A stretch of 64,000 bases of DNA from Halobacillus kuroshimensis DSM 18393 (GTDB lineage Bacteria > Bacillota > Bacilli > Bacillales > Halobacillaceae): NCBI RefSeq assembly GCF_000425705.1, contig NZ_AUDY01000003.1, positions 1 through 64,000 on the forward strand, written 5' to 3'. Positions within the stretch are counted from its first letter, which is position 1; every line of letters begins with the position of its first letter. The notes below the pieces were generated by a model, which saw nothing but the letters and a program-made list of their open reading frames with translations, made no database searches and was not told the origin of the DNA. The position numbers and the translations under genes were made by a program. Positions 34,706 to 43,894 of the stretch are shown one piece after another.

Positions 34706-37700
34706 CGAACAGCTGAAAAAGAGGATTCTCATTTTGGACGGAGCCATGGGGACGATGCTTCAGGAAGCCGGCCTGAGCCCTGAGGATTTTGGCGGCGAGG
34801 ACTACGACGGATGCAATGAATATTTGAACCTCACCTACCCGGAGTTGATTGATACCATCCACACCCGGTATATGGAAGCGGGAGCGGACATTATCGAAAC
34901 CAACACGTTTGGTGCGACGAGCCTTGTCCTCGATGAATACAATCTCGGTCACCTGGCGGAGGAAATCAATATCAAAGCAGCACAAATCGCTAAAACGGCT
35001 GCAGAACGAATGAGCACAGAAGATCACCCCCGCTTTGTTGCAGGAGCGATGGGGCCGACGACGAAAACCTTATCCGTCACCGGTGGGACGATATTCGAGC
35101 AGCTGGCGGACACCTATGAGGAACAGGCACGCGGATTAATGAGGGGAAACGTCGACCTTCTGTTGTTGGAAACGTCCCAGGATATGCTGAATGTCAAAGC
35201 GGCCTATCTCGGGATTACACGTGCCGGTCATGCACTCGGAATCGAGGTGCCCCTTATGATTTCCGGTACGATTGAGCCGATGGGAACGACCCTTGCCGGA
35301 CAAAGCATAGAAGCCTTTTATTTATCGCTGGAACATATGAATCCGGCTGTCGTCGGGTTGAACTGCGCCACAGGGCCGGAGTTTATGCGGGATCACCTGC
35401 GCTCTCTTTCGGATCTTGCTGCCACCTCCGTCAGCTGCTACCCCAATGCAGGGCTGCCCGATGAAGAAGGACATTATCATGAAACCCCGGCTTCTCTGGC
35501 ATCTAAAGTGGCAGGTTTTGCTGAAAAAGGATGGTTGAATATTGTCGGCGGCTGCTGTGGCACGACGCCGGATCACATTCGTGCCATAGCAGAAGCCGTC
35601 AAGGAGTACACTCCAAGAACCGCCCCGGAAGACCATGCCCACGCACTATCCGGAATTGAGCCGTTGATTTATGATGATCCCGCTGACCGCCCGATCCTTG
35701 TAGGGGAACGGACGAACGTAATCGGGTCCAGAAAGTTCAAACGGTTGATTGCAGAAGAAAAATACGAGGAAGCGTCGGAAATTGCCCGCGCCCAAGTGAA
35801 AAAAGGAGCACAGGTCATCGATATCTGTCTAGCCGACCCGGACCGGGAGGAAATCAAGGATATGGAAGCCTTCATGAAGCAGGTCGTCAATAAGGTGAAG
35901 GTGCCTCTGGTGATCGACTCCACGGATTATCACGTCATCAGGAAAGCTCTTACCTTTTCCCAGGGGAAAGTGATCATTAACTCCATCAACCTGGAGGATG
36001 GTGTAGAGCGCTTCAAAGAGGTGCTTCCCCTAGCTAAGCAGTTCGGAGCGGCACTTGTTGTCGGGACGATTGATGAAACGGGGATGGCCGTTACGGCGGA
36101 GCGGAAACTGGAAATCGCCGAACGTTCCTTTGATATTCTCGTAAACGAATACGAGATAAACCCTCGTGATATTATTTTTGACCCGCTCGTCTTCCCCGTC
36201 GGTACCGGAGATGCGCAGTATATCGGGTCAGCAGAAGCGACAATTGAAGGCATCCGGTTGATTAAGCAGCACCTTCCTCTCTGTCAGACTGTCCTTGGAG
36301 TGAGTAATGTATCGTTCGGGCTTCCTCCAGTCGGCCGGGAAGTGCTGAACGCTGTCTATTTGTATCACTGTACAAAAGCCGGTCTTGATTATGCGATTGT
36401 GAATACGGAAAAGCTCGAGCGCTACGCCTCGATCGGCGGGGATGAAATCTCCCTCGCCGATGAACTGCTGTTTCATACCAATGACGCAACACTGGCAGAT
36501 TTCACAGCTTTTTACCGCGGAAAGAAAAAGGAATCCAAAACGCCGACATCAACAATGACTCTTGAGGAGCGGCTCGCTCATTATGTCGTGGAAGGTACGA
36601 AGGAAGGGCTGATACCTGATTTGAACCTCGCCCTCCAACAGTATGACACACCTCTTTCGATTATTAACGGCCCGTTAATGACCGGCATGGCTGAAGTCGG
36701 CCGCTTGTTCAATGATAACCAGCTGATTGTCGCTGAGGTTCTGCAGAGTGCCGAAGTCATGAAGGCTTCCGTCGCCTACCTTGAGCCGCATATGGAAAAA
36801 GGGGATGCTTCCAATAAAAAAGGCAAGGTTCTGCTTGCGACAGTCAAAGGGGATGTTCATGACATCGGCAAAAACCTGGTCGAAATCATCTTAAGCAACA
36901 ATGGTTTTGAAGTCGTCGATCTCGGAATCAAAGTGACACCCGCAGAGCTGATTCAGCAGATACAGCAAGAAAAACCGAGCATTGTCGGGCTCTCCGGTCT
37001 GCTCGTGAAATCTGCCCAGCAGATGGTATTAACCGCTCAGGACTTGAAACAGCAGAACATCCACCTGCCGATTCTTGTCGGCGGCGCTGCCCTGTCACGG
37101 AAGTTCACCCATACAAAAATTTCACCAGAATATGGAGGACCTGTCTTATATGCCAAGGATGCCATGGATGGGCTCGCTATTTCCAATCAATTAAGCAGTG
37201 AAGATTCCAGGGAACAGTTTCTAAGTGAACAGGCTGAAAAACAGGCTGCTGCAGTCGAGCGAACGAATCGTCCAGCCCCGGAAAAAAACAGAGGCGGAGG
37301 CACAGCCACGGCTGTCCGACCAGTCTCAATGGCTGCCGAGAATGGACCCGTCTACCAGCCACACGACTTTCAGCGGCACTTGATCCTCCGACACCCTGTC
37401 GCACACGTTGAACCGTATATCAATAAGCAGATGTTGATTGGACACCACCTTGGATTAAAGGGCAGATTCGAGAAGCTGCTGGCAGAAGGAAATGAAAAAG
37501 CCGTCCATTTAAACGAAGTCGTCAATCAACTGCTGACGCAGGCGAAACAAAACAACTGGATTGAACCTTCTGCCTTATACCAGTTTTTCCCCGCGCAGTC
37601 CGACGGCGATGATGTCCTGATCTACGATCCCCGGGATCATACCCGTGTCATGGAACGCTTTACGTTCCCGAGGCAGCAGAAAGAACCGTTTCTCTGCCTG

Positions 37701-38147
37701 GCAGACTATTTAAGATCCGTTTCAAGCGGAGAGATGGATTATGTCGGTTTTTTCTCAGTTACCGCAGGCAAAGGAATCAGACAAAGGTCCGTGGAGCTGA
37801 AAAATAACGGCCGTTACCTGGAAAGCCATGCGCTGCAGGCACTGGCTCTGGAGACAGCTGAAGGGCTGGCGGAAAAGATCCACCAGGAAATGCGTGACCG
37901 CTGGGGGTTCCCGGATACGACAGACTTTACGATGCAGGAACGATTTTCAGCCAAATATCAGGGACAGCGGTATTCTTTCGGCTACCCGGCCTGTCCAGAG
38001 CTTGAAGATCAGAAGAAGCTGTTCCGCCTTCTTCAACCAGAGGATATTGGTATTGAACTGACAGAAGAATGCATGATGGAACCGGAAGCATCCGTAACAG
38101 CGATGGTATTTGCCCATCCGGAGGCCCGTTACTTCAACGTTCATTAA
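34686..38147 (+). CDS. metH: Cobalamin-dependent methionine synthase MetH
   Basis: A 1153-aa four-module enzyme of usual length. Modules: homocysteine domain (about 1-310; [12 protein letters not shown], zinc site [10 protein letters not shown]), methyl-THF pterin-binding barrel (about 340-610; [20 protein letters not shown]), B12 cap and binding domain (about 640-880; base-off ligand motif [15 protein letters not shown], histidine near residue 724), and the SAM-dependent reactivation domain (about 930-1153; ending [17 protein letters not shown]). It makes methionine from homocysteine and methyl-THF and needs cobalamin. It overlaps yitJ by 20 nt. The operon ends with a terminator at 38178-38224. 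Confidence 0.97.
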   Translation: MASTWFDEQLKKRILILDGAMGTMLQEAGLSPEDFGGEDYDGCNEYLNLTYPELIDTIHTRYMEAGADIIETNTFGATSLVLDEYNLGHLAEEINIKAAQIAKTAAERMSTEDHPRFVAGAMGPTTKTLSVTGGTIFEQLADTYEEQARGLMRGNVDLLLLETSQDMLNVKAAYLGITRAGHALGIEVPLMISGTIEPMGTTLAGQSIEAFYLSLEHMNPAVVGLNCATGPEFMRDHLRSLSDLAATSVSCYPNAGLPDEEGHYHETPASLASKVAGFAEKGWLNIVGGCCGTTPDHIRAIAEAVKEYTPRTAPEDHAHALSGIEPLIYDDPADRPILVGERTNVIGSRKFKRLIAEEKYEEASEIARAQVKKGAQVIDICLADPDREEIKDMEAFMKQVVNKVKVPLVIDSTDYHVIRKALTFSQGKVIINSINLEDGVERFKEVLPLAKQFGAALVVGTIDETGMAVTAERKLEIAERSFDILVNEYEINPRDIIFDPLVFPVGTGDAQYIGSAEATIEGIRLIKQHLPLCQTVLGVSNVSFGLPPVGREVLNAVYLYHCTKAGLDYAIVNTEKLERYASIGGDEISLADELLFHTNDATLADFTAFYRGKKKESKTPTSTMTLEERLAHYVVEGTKEGLIPDLNLALQQYDTPLSIINGPLMTGMAEVGRLFNDNQLIVAEVLQSAEVMKASVAYLEPHMEKGDASNKKGKVLLATVKGDVHDIGKNLVEIILSNNGFEVVDLGIKVTPAELIQQIQQEKPSIVGLSGLLVKSAQQMVLTAQDLKQQNIHLPILVGGAALSRKFTHTKISPEYGGPVLYAKDAMDGLAISNQLSSEDSREQFLSEQAEKQAAAVERTNRPAPEKNRGGGTATAVRPVSMAAENGPVYQPHDFQRHLILRHPVAHVEPYINKQMLIGHHLGLKGRFEKLLAEGNEKAVHLNEVVNQLLTQAKQNNWIEPSALYQFFPAQSDGDDVLIYDPRDHTRVMERFTFPRQQKEPFLCLADYLRSVSSGEMDYVGFFSVTAGKGIRQRSVELKNNGRYLESHALQALALETAEGLAEKIHQEMRDRWGFPDTTDFTMQERFSAKYQGQRYSFGYPACPELEDQKKLFRLLQPEDIGIELTEECMMEPEASVTAMVFAHPEARYFNVH

Positions 38148-38177
38148 AACGAAGCGGAAAAGCTCTATACCGATATA

Positions 38178-38224
38178 AAACCCGTACAGAGACCAAGATT
38201 TCTGAGTCACTGTACGGGTTTATC
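38178..38224 (+). terminator. Terminator of the methionine operon
   Basis: AAACCCGTACAG and CTGTACGGGTTT (38178-38189/38210-38221) form a perfect 12-bp stem with a 20-nt loop. The T-run is short, so termination strength is uncertain. Confidence 0.65.
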
Positions 38225-38290
38225 CTTTGATTGCCACGCTCGTCCACGGAGAGCCGTTTTTACAGATCAAAAGACCTGAGACGCGACTTG

Positions 38291-39274
38291 TTAATCATCG
38301 AGGTATTTATAAATGACGGTACTGTAGACCTGAGTCTTCGCTTTAGGATCCAGGAAAGTGGCCGCGCTGTTGATGGCAGCCATTGCTTCATTGAATCCGG
38401 AAGCAATCAACATCGTTTTACTTGGATAGACCACTGCATCCCCTGCCGCGAACACTCCGGGAATATTGGTACACATATCCGTTTCTACAGGAATCCGTCC
38501 TTTATCGGTGTGGATTCCCCATTGATCATACACGCTTTTCTCCATCTGCAGTCCTTCATAAACGAGAAGGTGATCAATAGAAAGCTCTGTACCATCACTC
38601 AAAATCACCCCGGTCATCTGTCCGTCTTCCTCTTTCAACTGCTGAATGGTACGGCCGTACTGGACGTGAACTGAGGACGCCTGCAGTTTTTCCTCATCCT
38701 TTTCATAAACCGCTTTAAAGGCGTTGCCCCTATTGATCAGCGTCACTTCATCAGCGGAGTCTTCCAGCGCAAGCGCCCAGTCGATTCCGACACGGTTTTC
38801 TGATACTACAGCGGTTTTCAGCCCTTTATACTGTTCCTTATTTTTTATTGTGTAATGGATTTGTGTGCCATCATAAACAGCGGCGCCATTCACCTGGAGA
38901 GGCTGCATTTGGAAAGTCCCCAGTCCGGAAGCGATCAGGACGGTCCTTGTATAATGAGCGGACCCATCATTGGTCATGAGAAGAAACGTCCCATCTTCCT
39001 GTTTCTGAAAATCTTTTACTTTCGTCCCTGTCACAAGAGCCGGATGAATGCTCTGTGCCTGTTTTTCCACATTTGCCGCAAGTTCCTCCCCGGATATCCC
39101 GGGAAAACCGCCGACATCATAGATTTGTTTCTCCGGGTAAAAGAACGAAACCTTGCCTCCTGTTTCCGGCTGGTCTTCAATCACCTTCGTCTTCAGCCCT
39201 CTCATCCCACTATAAAAAGCGGCGTACATCCCCGTCGTACCTCCGCCGATAATGGTTACATCGTACATTTCCAT
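38291..39274 (-). CDS. Ferredoxin/flavodoxin-NADP+ reductase, TrxR-like (YumC/YcgT type)
   Basis: A 327-aa FAD/NAD(P)-binding flavoprotein, usual length. The start is the ATG 8 nt after GGAGAAGG; a GTG three codons upstream is in frame. FAD motif VTIIGGGTTGMYAAFYSG, FFYPEKQIYDVGGFPGISG, and the second FAD motif IPGVFAAGDAVVYP near residue 280 are seen. The thioredoxin-reductase CxxC is absent, so it is of the ferredoxin-NADP reductase type. The NADP half reads AVVSENRVGIDWALAL, with an aberrant GxGxxG, so coenzyme use is uncertain. It is divergent from padR-chrA. Confidence 0.82.
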   Translation of the reverse strand: MEMYDVTIIGGGTTGMYAAFYSGMRGLKTKVIEDQPETGGKVSFFYPEKQIYDVGGFPGISGEELAANVEKQAQSIHPALVTGTKVKDFQKQEDGTFLLMTNDGSAHYTRTVLIASGLGTFQMQPLQVNGAAVYDGTQIHYTIKNKEQYKGLKTAVVSENRVGIDWALALEDSADEVTLINRGNAFKAVYEKDEEKLQASSVHVQYGRTIQQLKEEDGQMTGVILSDGTELSIDHLLVYEGLQMEKSVYDQWGIHTDKGRIPVETDMCTNIPGVFAAGDAVVYPSKTMLIASGFNEAMAAINSAATFLDPKAKTQVYSTVIYKYLDD

Positions 39275-39387
39275 GTCTGTCACCTTCTCCGCTTCATATA
39301 TGTTCGTACACGTGATTACCTCCCATTGTACGGAGGGCGGAAAAAGAATGCAAAAGTAAATCTTTTGTAAAGGTTACAGGGATTCCA

Positions 39388-39437
39388 TTGCTTTCCCCCA
39401 ACCATTATCGTATTATGATATCGGATTTCGATAATGG
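39388..39437 (+). promoter_or_regulatory. padR-chrA promoter flanked by PadR operator arms
   Basis: -35 TTGCTT (39388-39393), 17-bp spacer, -10 TATTAT (39411-39416). A perfect 9-bp inverted repeat, CCATTATCG (39402-39410) and CGATAATGG (39429-39437), straddles the -10 and start site, as expected for autorepression by PadR. The GGAGGTGG ribosome binding site follows directly. Confidence 0.85.
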
Positions 39438-39448
39438 AGGTGGTCGAT

Positions 39449-39787
39449 GTGCTGAGAGATTTTTTTCTTGGTTCGATTAAGATCCATATCCTCTATCATG
39501 CCAGTATAGAACCGATATACGGCGCGTTTCTTATAGAGGAGCTTGCTTCCCATGGTTATGATATCAGTCCGGGGACCCTCTACCCTACGCTCAAGCAGCT
39601 GCATAAGGATGAGCTGCTTGAAAAATACGAGGAGAAGGTAGAAGGGAAAATCCGCAAATACTATGTCATTACAGACAAGGGGCAGCAGGTACTGAAAGAA
39701 GGAAAACAGCAGGTCCAGGAACTTGCTGAAGAAATCTTAGGGAAAGATTGGAGGAAGATTTCAGATGAGTCAATCAAAGAAAAGTAA
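39449..39787 (+). CDS. PadR-family transcriptional regulator (ChrI-like)
   Basis: A 112-aa winged-helix repressor. The GTG at 39449 is chosen because GGAGG is 7 nt upstream and family members start MLRDFFLG; the ATG at 39434 precedes that ribosome binding site. The recognition region is IEELASHGYDISPGTLYPTLKQL, shown in part, and the wing GKIRKYYVITDKGQ. It overlaps chrA by 23 nt, a gene pairing reported for chrI-chrA chromate resistance units in Bacillus, so it likely controls chrA in response to chromate. Confidence 0.9.
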   Translation: MLRDFFLGSIKIHILYHASIEPIYGAFLIEELASHGYDISPGTLYPTLKQLHKDELLEKYEEKVEGKIRKYYVITDKGQQVLKEGKQQVQELAEEILGKDWRKISDESIKEK

Positions 39788-40946
39788 CTGGCTGGAAATA
39801 CTGCGCACGTCGACAAAACTCGGCTTCACGTCCTTCGGCGGCCCTATTGCGCACCTTGCCTATTTTAAGGACGAATACATCGATCGTAAAAAGTGGCTCG
39901 ATGATAAAACCTATGCTGATATCATTGCCCTCTGCCAGTTTCTCCCCGGCCCGGCAAGCAGTCAGGTAGGCATTGCCATAGGTATGCTGCGCGGAGGGTT
40001 CATTGGAGGATTGATTTCCTGGTTCGGTTTTACGATGCCGTCCATTCTGGTTCTTATTCTATTCGCTATGCTTTATCAATCCTTTGACTTGGCAGATGCC
40101 GGTTTCATCCACAGCCTTAAAGTCGTTGCTGCAGCTGTCGTCCTGCATGCATTGATGGGGCTTGGTAAAAAGTTGACACCGGACAAGCCGAGGATTGCGA
40201 TAGCACTGGCAGCCGCCTTGATTCTGCTGCTTTATCCATCCGCCTGGATGCAGCTGGTCATCATATTCGCTGCGGGCGTCTTCGGGTGGAAGATGTTTTC
40301 CGGATTGAATCCATCCAGAATCCAGCCGTTTCCTGTCACCTTTTCTAAAAAAGCAGGGGTCGCTTCCCTCAGTATTCTTGTCGCCCTGCTTATTTTTCTG
40401 CCTGTGCTGGCAAGGAATACAGACAGTCTGTTCATCCAGCTGTTTGATACATTCTTCAGGGTCGGATCTCTTGTCTTCGGGGGCGGTCATGTGGTCCTTC
40501 CGATGCTGGAACGGGAAGTTGTTCCGACCGGACTTTTATCTGCCGGTGATTTTCTTGCTGGATATGGAATGGCTCAGGCTGTTCCCGGACCTTTGTTCAC
40601 GTTTTCAAGCTATCTCGGTACGATGATTCAGGGAATATCTGGAGCTGTCGCCGCGACGGCAGGGATTTTCCTCCCGTCTTTCCTGTTCCTTGTAGCCGCG
40701 CTCCCGTTCTTGAACGAACTTAGAAAGCGCCCGGCTTTCCAAGGAGTTCTGACAGGCGTGAACGCCAGCGTCGTCGGCATCCTGCTGGCTGCCTTTTATG
40801 ATCCGGTCCTTAAGAGCTCGATTTTAAGCGGAGAAGATTTCGCGCTCGCTGCCATCCTGTTCTCCCTGCTTCATTTCTTTAAAGTCCCGGCATGGGCCAT
40901 CGTTATCATCGGGGTTGCTGCCGGAGCTGTGCTCAATATGTTATAG
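39765..40946 (+). CDS. chrA: Chromate efflux transporter ChrA
   Basis: A 393-aa long-type CHR protein with two homologous halves and about eleven membrane segments. FGGPIAHLAYFKDEYIDRKKWL and QFLPGPASSQVGIAIG (N-half), and VFGGGHVVLPMLEREVV and AQAVPGPLFTFSSYLG (C-half) are the duplicated family motifs. It exports chromate using the membrane potential. AGAAAGG-type site GGAGGAAG precedes the ATG. It is coupled to the PadR regulator and followed by a terminator. Confidence 0.94.
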   Translation: MSQSKKSNWLEILRTSTKLGFTSFGGPIAHLAYFKDEYIDRKKWLDDKTYADIIALCQFLPGPASSQVGIAIGMLRGGFIGGLISWFGFTMPSILVLILFAMLYQSFDLADAGFIHSLKVVAAAVVLHALMGLGKKLTPDKPRIAIALAAALILLLYPSAWMQLVIIFAAGVFGWKMFSGLNPSRIQPFPVTFSKKAGVASLSILVALLIFLPVLARNTDSLFIQLFDTFFRVGSLVFGGGHVVLPMLEREVVPTGLLSAGDFLAGYGMAQAVPGPLFTFSSYLGTMIQGISGAVAATAGIFLPSFLFLVAALPFLNELRKRPAFQGVLTGVNASVVGILLAAFYDPVLKSSILSGEDFALAAILFSLLHFFKVPAWAIVIIGVAAGAVLNML

Positions 40947-40951
40947 ATACC

Positions 40952-40986
40952 AGGCACAAAAGACGTTCTTTTGTGCCTTTTATTTT
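40952..40986 (+). terminator. Terminator of padR-chrA
   Basis: AGGCACAAAAGA (40952-40963) pairs perfectly with TCTTTTGTGCCT (40967-40978) around a 3-nt loop; TTTATTTTC follows. Confidence 0.85.
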
Positions 40987-41005
40987 CGATCTTATTCAAA
41001 AAACT

Positions 41006-41035
41006 TTGGATCTTATGCAGGAAGTTCACTATAAT
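41006..41035 (+). promoter_or_regulatory. Sigma-A promoter of the GGDEF-EAL gene
   Basis: -35 TTGGAT (41006-41011), 18-bp spacer, -10 TATAAT (41030-41035), 42 bp before the start codon. Confidence 0.7.
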
Positions 41036-41076
41036 AGTCGAACTTTATCAAAAGATGAAACTATGGAGGGAACCAC

Positions 41077-43881
41077 ATGGCTGAAGAGCAAACCAGATAT
41101 TCTCGACTAGCTCAAATTACCAAGCTGATCAACACCAAGTTGGATCTGCGCGAAGTATTAGAGCATGTAGTAACAGCCATATCAGAAGAAATCATGAGGT
41201 GCGATTCCGTGGGGATTTATCTCCCGCGGGAAGACGGCACGTACCAGGGGTATGTAGGGAAACCCAATACCATTAACGGCATGACATTGGATATGCACAT
41301 TGTCGAGCCGGAACAGGATCTGTTAGCCAAAGAAGTGATTGAAACGCGGGAAGCAATTTATATCCCGGACACTTCCAAGGATGACCGCCCGGACCAGCGG
41401 GCGATCCAGGCGTTTAAGATCAACTCGCTGCTTGTCGCTCCCATCTCCTATGAAGATGAATTGTATGGACTCGTCTTCTTGTTTGACTACGGGATCCCCA
41501 TGGATTTGACGGACTCTGAGATTGAAAGCGTCAAAGCCTATATTCACATGGCCGCTGTAGCGCTGCGAAATGCCAACAACCTGACAAGAAAAGAAAAACT
41601 GATTTCAGAAAAACAGCTTCTCCTTAACGTGACACGCGATTTATCTTTGTGTTCTTCGCTGCAGGAAGCTCTTGATAAATGTTTTTATTACCTTGGAGAA
41701 GTCCTTGGAAACCAGAACATCGGCGCGCATTTTATCGATCCTGTAGCAGAAGACCGCCTGAAGCCGGCGAGCCTGAACAAAAACAGTGACTGGACCGAGG
41801 AAGACTGGATCGCCACTCACAGAAAGACACGGTTCGATCATAAGGAAGACTTGATCTTTCAGGAAGTGATTGAAACAAAAAAGTCCGTGCTTGTCCCGGA
41901 TGTGTATGAAGATGACCGTGTCAACAAGCACATTTGCAGGGAGTTTGGAATTAAAGGACTGTATATGATTCCTCTTGTATCACTTGGAGAAGTCCTTGGC
42001 GCCATCGCCATCGTCAATCTGACTGAAACGGAATTCCGCTTCACCCCCTCTGTCCGCCAGCTCGCTGAATCCATCGTGGATACAACAGCCCCCGTTTTAT
42101 TCAATCTATTGTATATAGAAAAGCAGGAGGTTATCATCCAGGACCGTACCTCTGAATTAATAGAGAAAAACCGGGAACTGGAGGAGGCTTTCATAGAATT
42201 GAAGCAGATCAGCCGTGAAAAGGACCTGATCTTGAATTCCGCGGGCGAAGGGATTTTCGGCATCGACCTTGATGGAAACATCACCTTCGCAAACCCTTCT
42301 GCCACCAGTCTGCTCGGTTATGCCGATGAAACCGATGTAGTGGGCTTGTCTTACGCACGGATTTTCAAGTGGGAAGATCCGAGTGTGGACATCCACTCCT
42401 TCAAGGATCTCTATCTCTGGAAGGAAACTTACAGCGGGCAGGAGCACTTTTTCATAAAAAAAGACGGCGGATCGTTTCCTGTCGAATATGTTATAACACC
42501 TAAGCAGGAAAACGATAAGACCATCGGGTACGTAGTGACCTTCAAAGATGTGACATCACGCAAGCAGATGGAGGAAAAGATCAAATACCATGCCTATTAT
42601 GATGTCGTCACCAATATTCCGAACCGTGTCCTGTTCAGAGACAGGCTGAAGCAGGCGCTCAGCTATGCAGAATTAACAGGAAAGTCGCTGGGCATTCTGT
42701 TTCTGGACCTTGACCGATTCAAGAAAATCAATGATACGTTCGGACACAGCTTCGGGGATATGGTGCTCCAGCAGGCCGCCCAGCGTCTGGAGCATGCCAT
42801 TCCGAAGGAGGCGACGGTTTCCAGGCAGGGAGGCGACGAATTCATCATCCTTCTTCCTAAAATCGATCGGACAGATGATGCTGTTGCATGCGCAGAGCGG
42901 GTATTGGCTTCTTTCGACACACCCTTTACGATTCAATCCCAGGAAGTAAGCATAAAAACCAGCATTGGTATCAGCATATATCCAGAGAATGGGGACAATG
43001 TTGAATCGTTGATCAAACATGCGGACGTAGCGATGTATAAAGCGAAAGATTACGCTGGTAATCAATATCAGCTTTTTTCCAATGATATCGAAGAACGTTC
43101 GGTTGAACAGATCCAGCTGGAGAATGACTTATTCAAAGCCCTCCAGCGTGGGGATGAGTTTGAACTGTATTATCAGCCCAAATTCGATGTCCGCTCCGAT
43201 GAATTGATCGGTACAGAAACACTGATTCGTTGGAATCATCCGGAATTCGGTTTGCTGTCCCCCGGCCGGTTTATTCCGCTGGCGGAAGAAACCGGGTTGA
43301 TTACCGCCCTCGGGGAGTGGGTCATCAAAGAATCCTGCCGCCAGATGAAAAAGTGGTACGACAAAGGATGCACGCAGCTCGCCGTCTCCGCCAACCTGTC
43401 GCCGCAGCAGTTCCAGCAGACCGATCTTGCATCCAAGGTAGCTGCTATTCTTAAAGAGACTGGTCTTCCACCACAGCTGCTCGAATTGGAGCTGACAGAA
43501 AATTTAATCGTCAACAATACCAATCAAACCCTTAAAACGATCCGGGAACTGAAGGACCTTGGTGTGCAGATATCCATTGATGATTTTGGGACAGGTTATT
43601 CCTCCCTCGGCTATTTGAAGGATTTCCCGGTGGATACGCTTAAGATTGATAAATCCTTTATTGATCATATGACAACGAATGCGAACAATGCCGCCATCAT
43701 CAAGACGATCATCACTCTGGCTGACAGTCTGAAACTGAACGTCATTGCAGAAGGAGTCGAGAGCAGAGATCAGGCTGACTTCCTTGCCCGGCACGGGTGC
43801 TACTGGATTCAAGGATATTTATACAGCCGCCCTCTTCCTGTATCTGAATTTGAGGAGCGGTACGTCCCATCACATTCATAA
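41077..43881 (+). CDS. Cyclic-di-GMP signalling protein: GAF-GAF-PAS-GGDEF-EAL
   Basis: A 934-aa cytosolic sensor-enzyme with no membrane segments. It has two GAF domains (about 10-165 and 185-340), a short coiled coil (about 345-385), a PAS domain (about 380-500), GGDEF (about 505-665) and EAL (about 675-930). The cyclase site is intact (RQGGDEF), but the upstream RxxD inhibitory site is not present. The EAL domain keeps its metal and catalytic residues: ETLIRW in place of EALLRW, SANLSPQQF, LTENLIV, DDFGTGYSSL, KIDKSFI and AEGVES. It may be bifunctional or mainly a phosphodiesterase. A ThDP enzyme gene follows 13 nt later. Confidence 0.92.
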   Translation: MAEEQTRYSRLAQITKLINTKLDLREVLEHVVTAISEEIMRCDSVGIYLPREDGTYQGYVGKPNTINGMTLDMHIVEPEQDLLAKEVIETREAIYIPDTSKDDRPDQRAIQAFKINSLLVAPISYEDELYGLVFLFDYGIPMDLTDSEIESVKAYIHMAAVALRNANNLTRKEKLISEKQLLLNVTRDLSLCSSLQEALDKCFYYLGEVLGNQNIGAHFIDPVAEDRLKPASLNKNSDWTEEDWIATHRKTRFDHKEDLIFQEVIETKKSVLVPDVYEDDRVNKHICREFGIKGLYMIPLVSLGEVLGAIAIVNLTETEFRFTPSVRQLAESIVDTTAPVLFNLLYIEKQEVIIQDRTSELIEKNRELEEAFIELKQISREKDLILNSAGEGIFGIDLDGNITFANPSATSLLGYADETDVVGLSYARIFKWEDPSVDIHSFKDLYLWKETYSGQEHFFIKKDGGSFPVEYVITPKQENDKTIGYVVTFKDVTSRKQMEEKIKYHAYYDVVTNIPNRVLFRDRLKQALSYAELTGKSLGILFLDLDRFKKINDTFGHSFGDMVLQQAAQRLEHAIPKEATVSRQGGDEFIILLPKIDRTDDAVACAERVLASFDTPFTIQSQEVSIKTSIGISIYPENGDNVESLIKHADVAMYKAKDYAGNQYQLFSNDIEERSVEQIQLENDLFKALQRGDEFELYYQPKFDVRSDELIGTETLIRWNHPEFGLLSPGRFIPLAEETGLITALGEWVIKESCRQMKKWYDKGCTQLAVSANLSPQQFQQTDLASKVAAILKETGLPPQLLELELTENLIVNNTNQTLKTIRELKDLGVQISIDDFGTGYSSLGYLKDFPVDTLKIDKSFIDHMTTNANNAAIIKTIITLADSLKLNVIAEGVESRDQADFLARHGCYWIQGYLYSRPLPVSEFEERYVPSHS

Positions 43882-43894
43882 AGGAGCTAATGAA

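Noticed and set aside
43745-43894. N-terminal extension of the ThDP enzyme frame into the GGDEF-EAL gene
   Set aside because: It overlaps the EAL-domain coding sequence; AAGGAG precedes the ATG at 43895 and family members start there.
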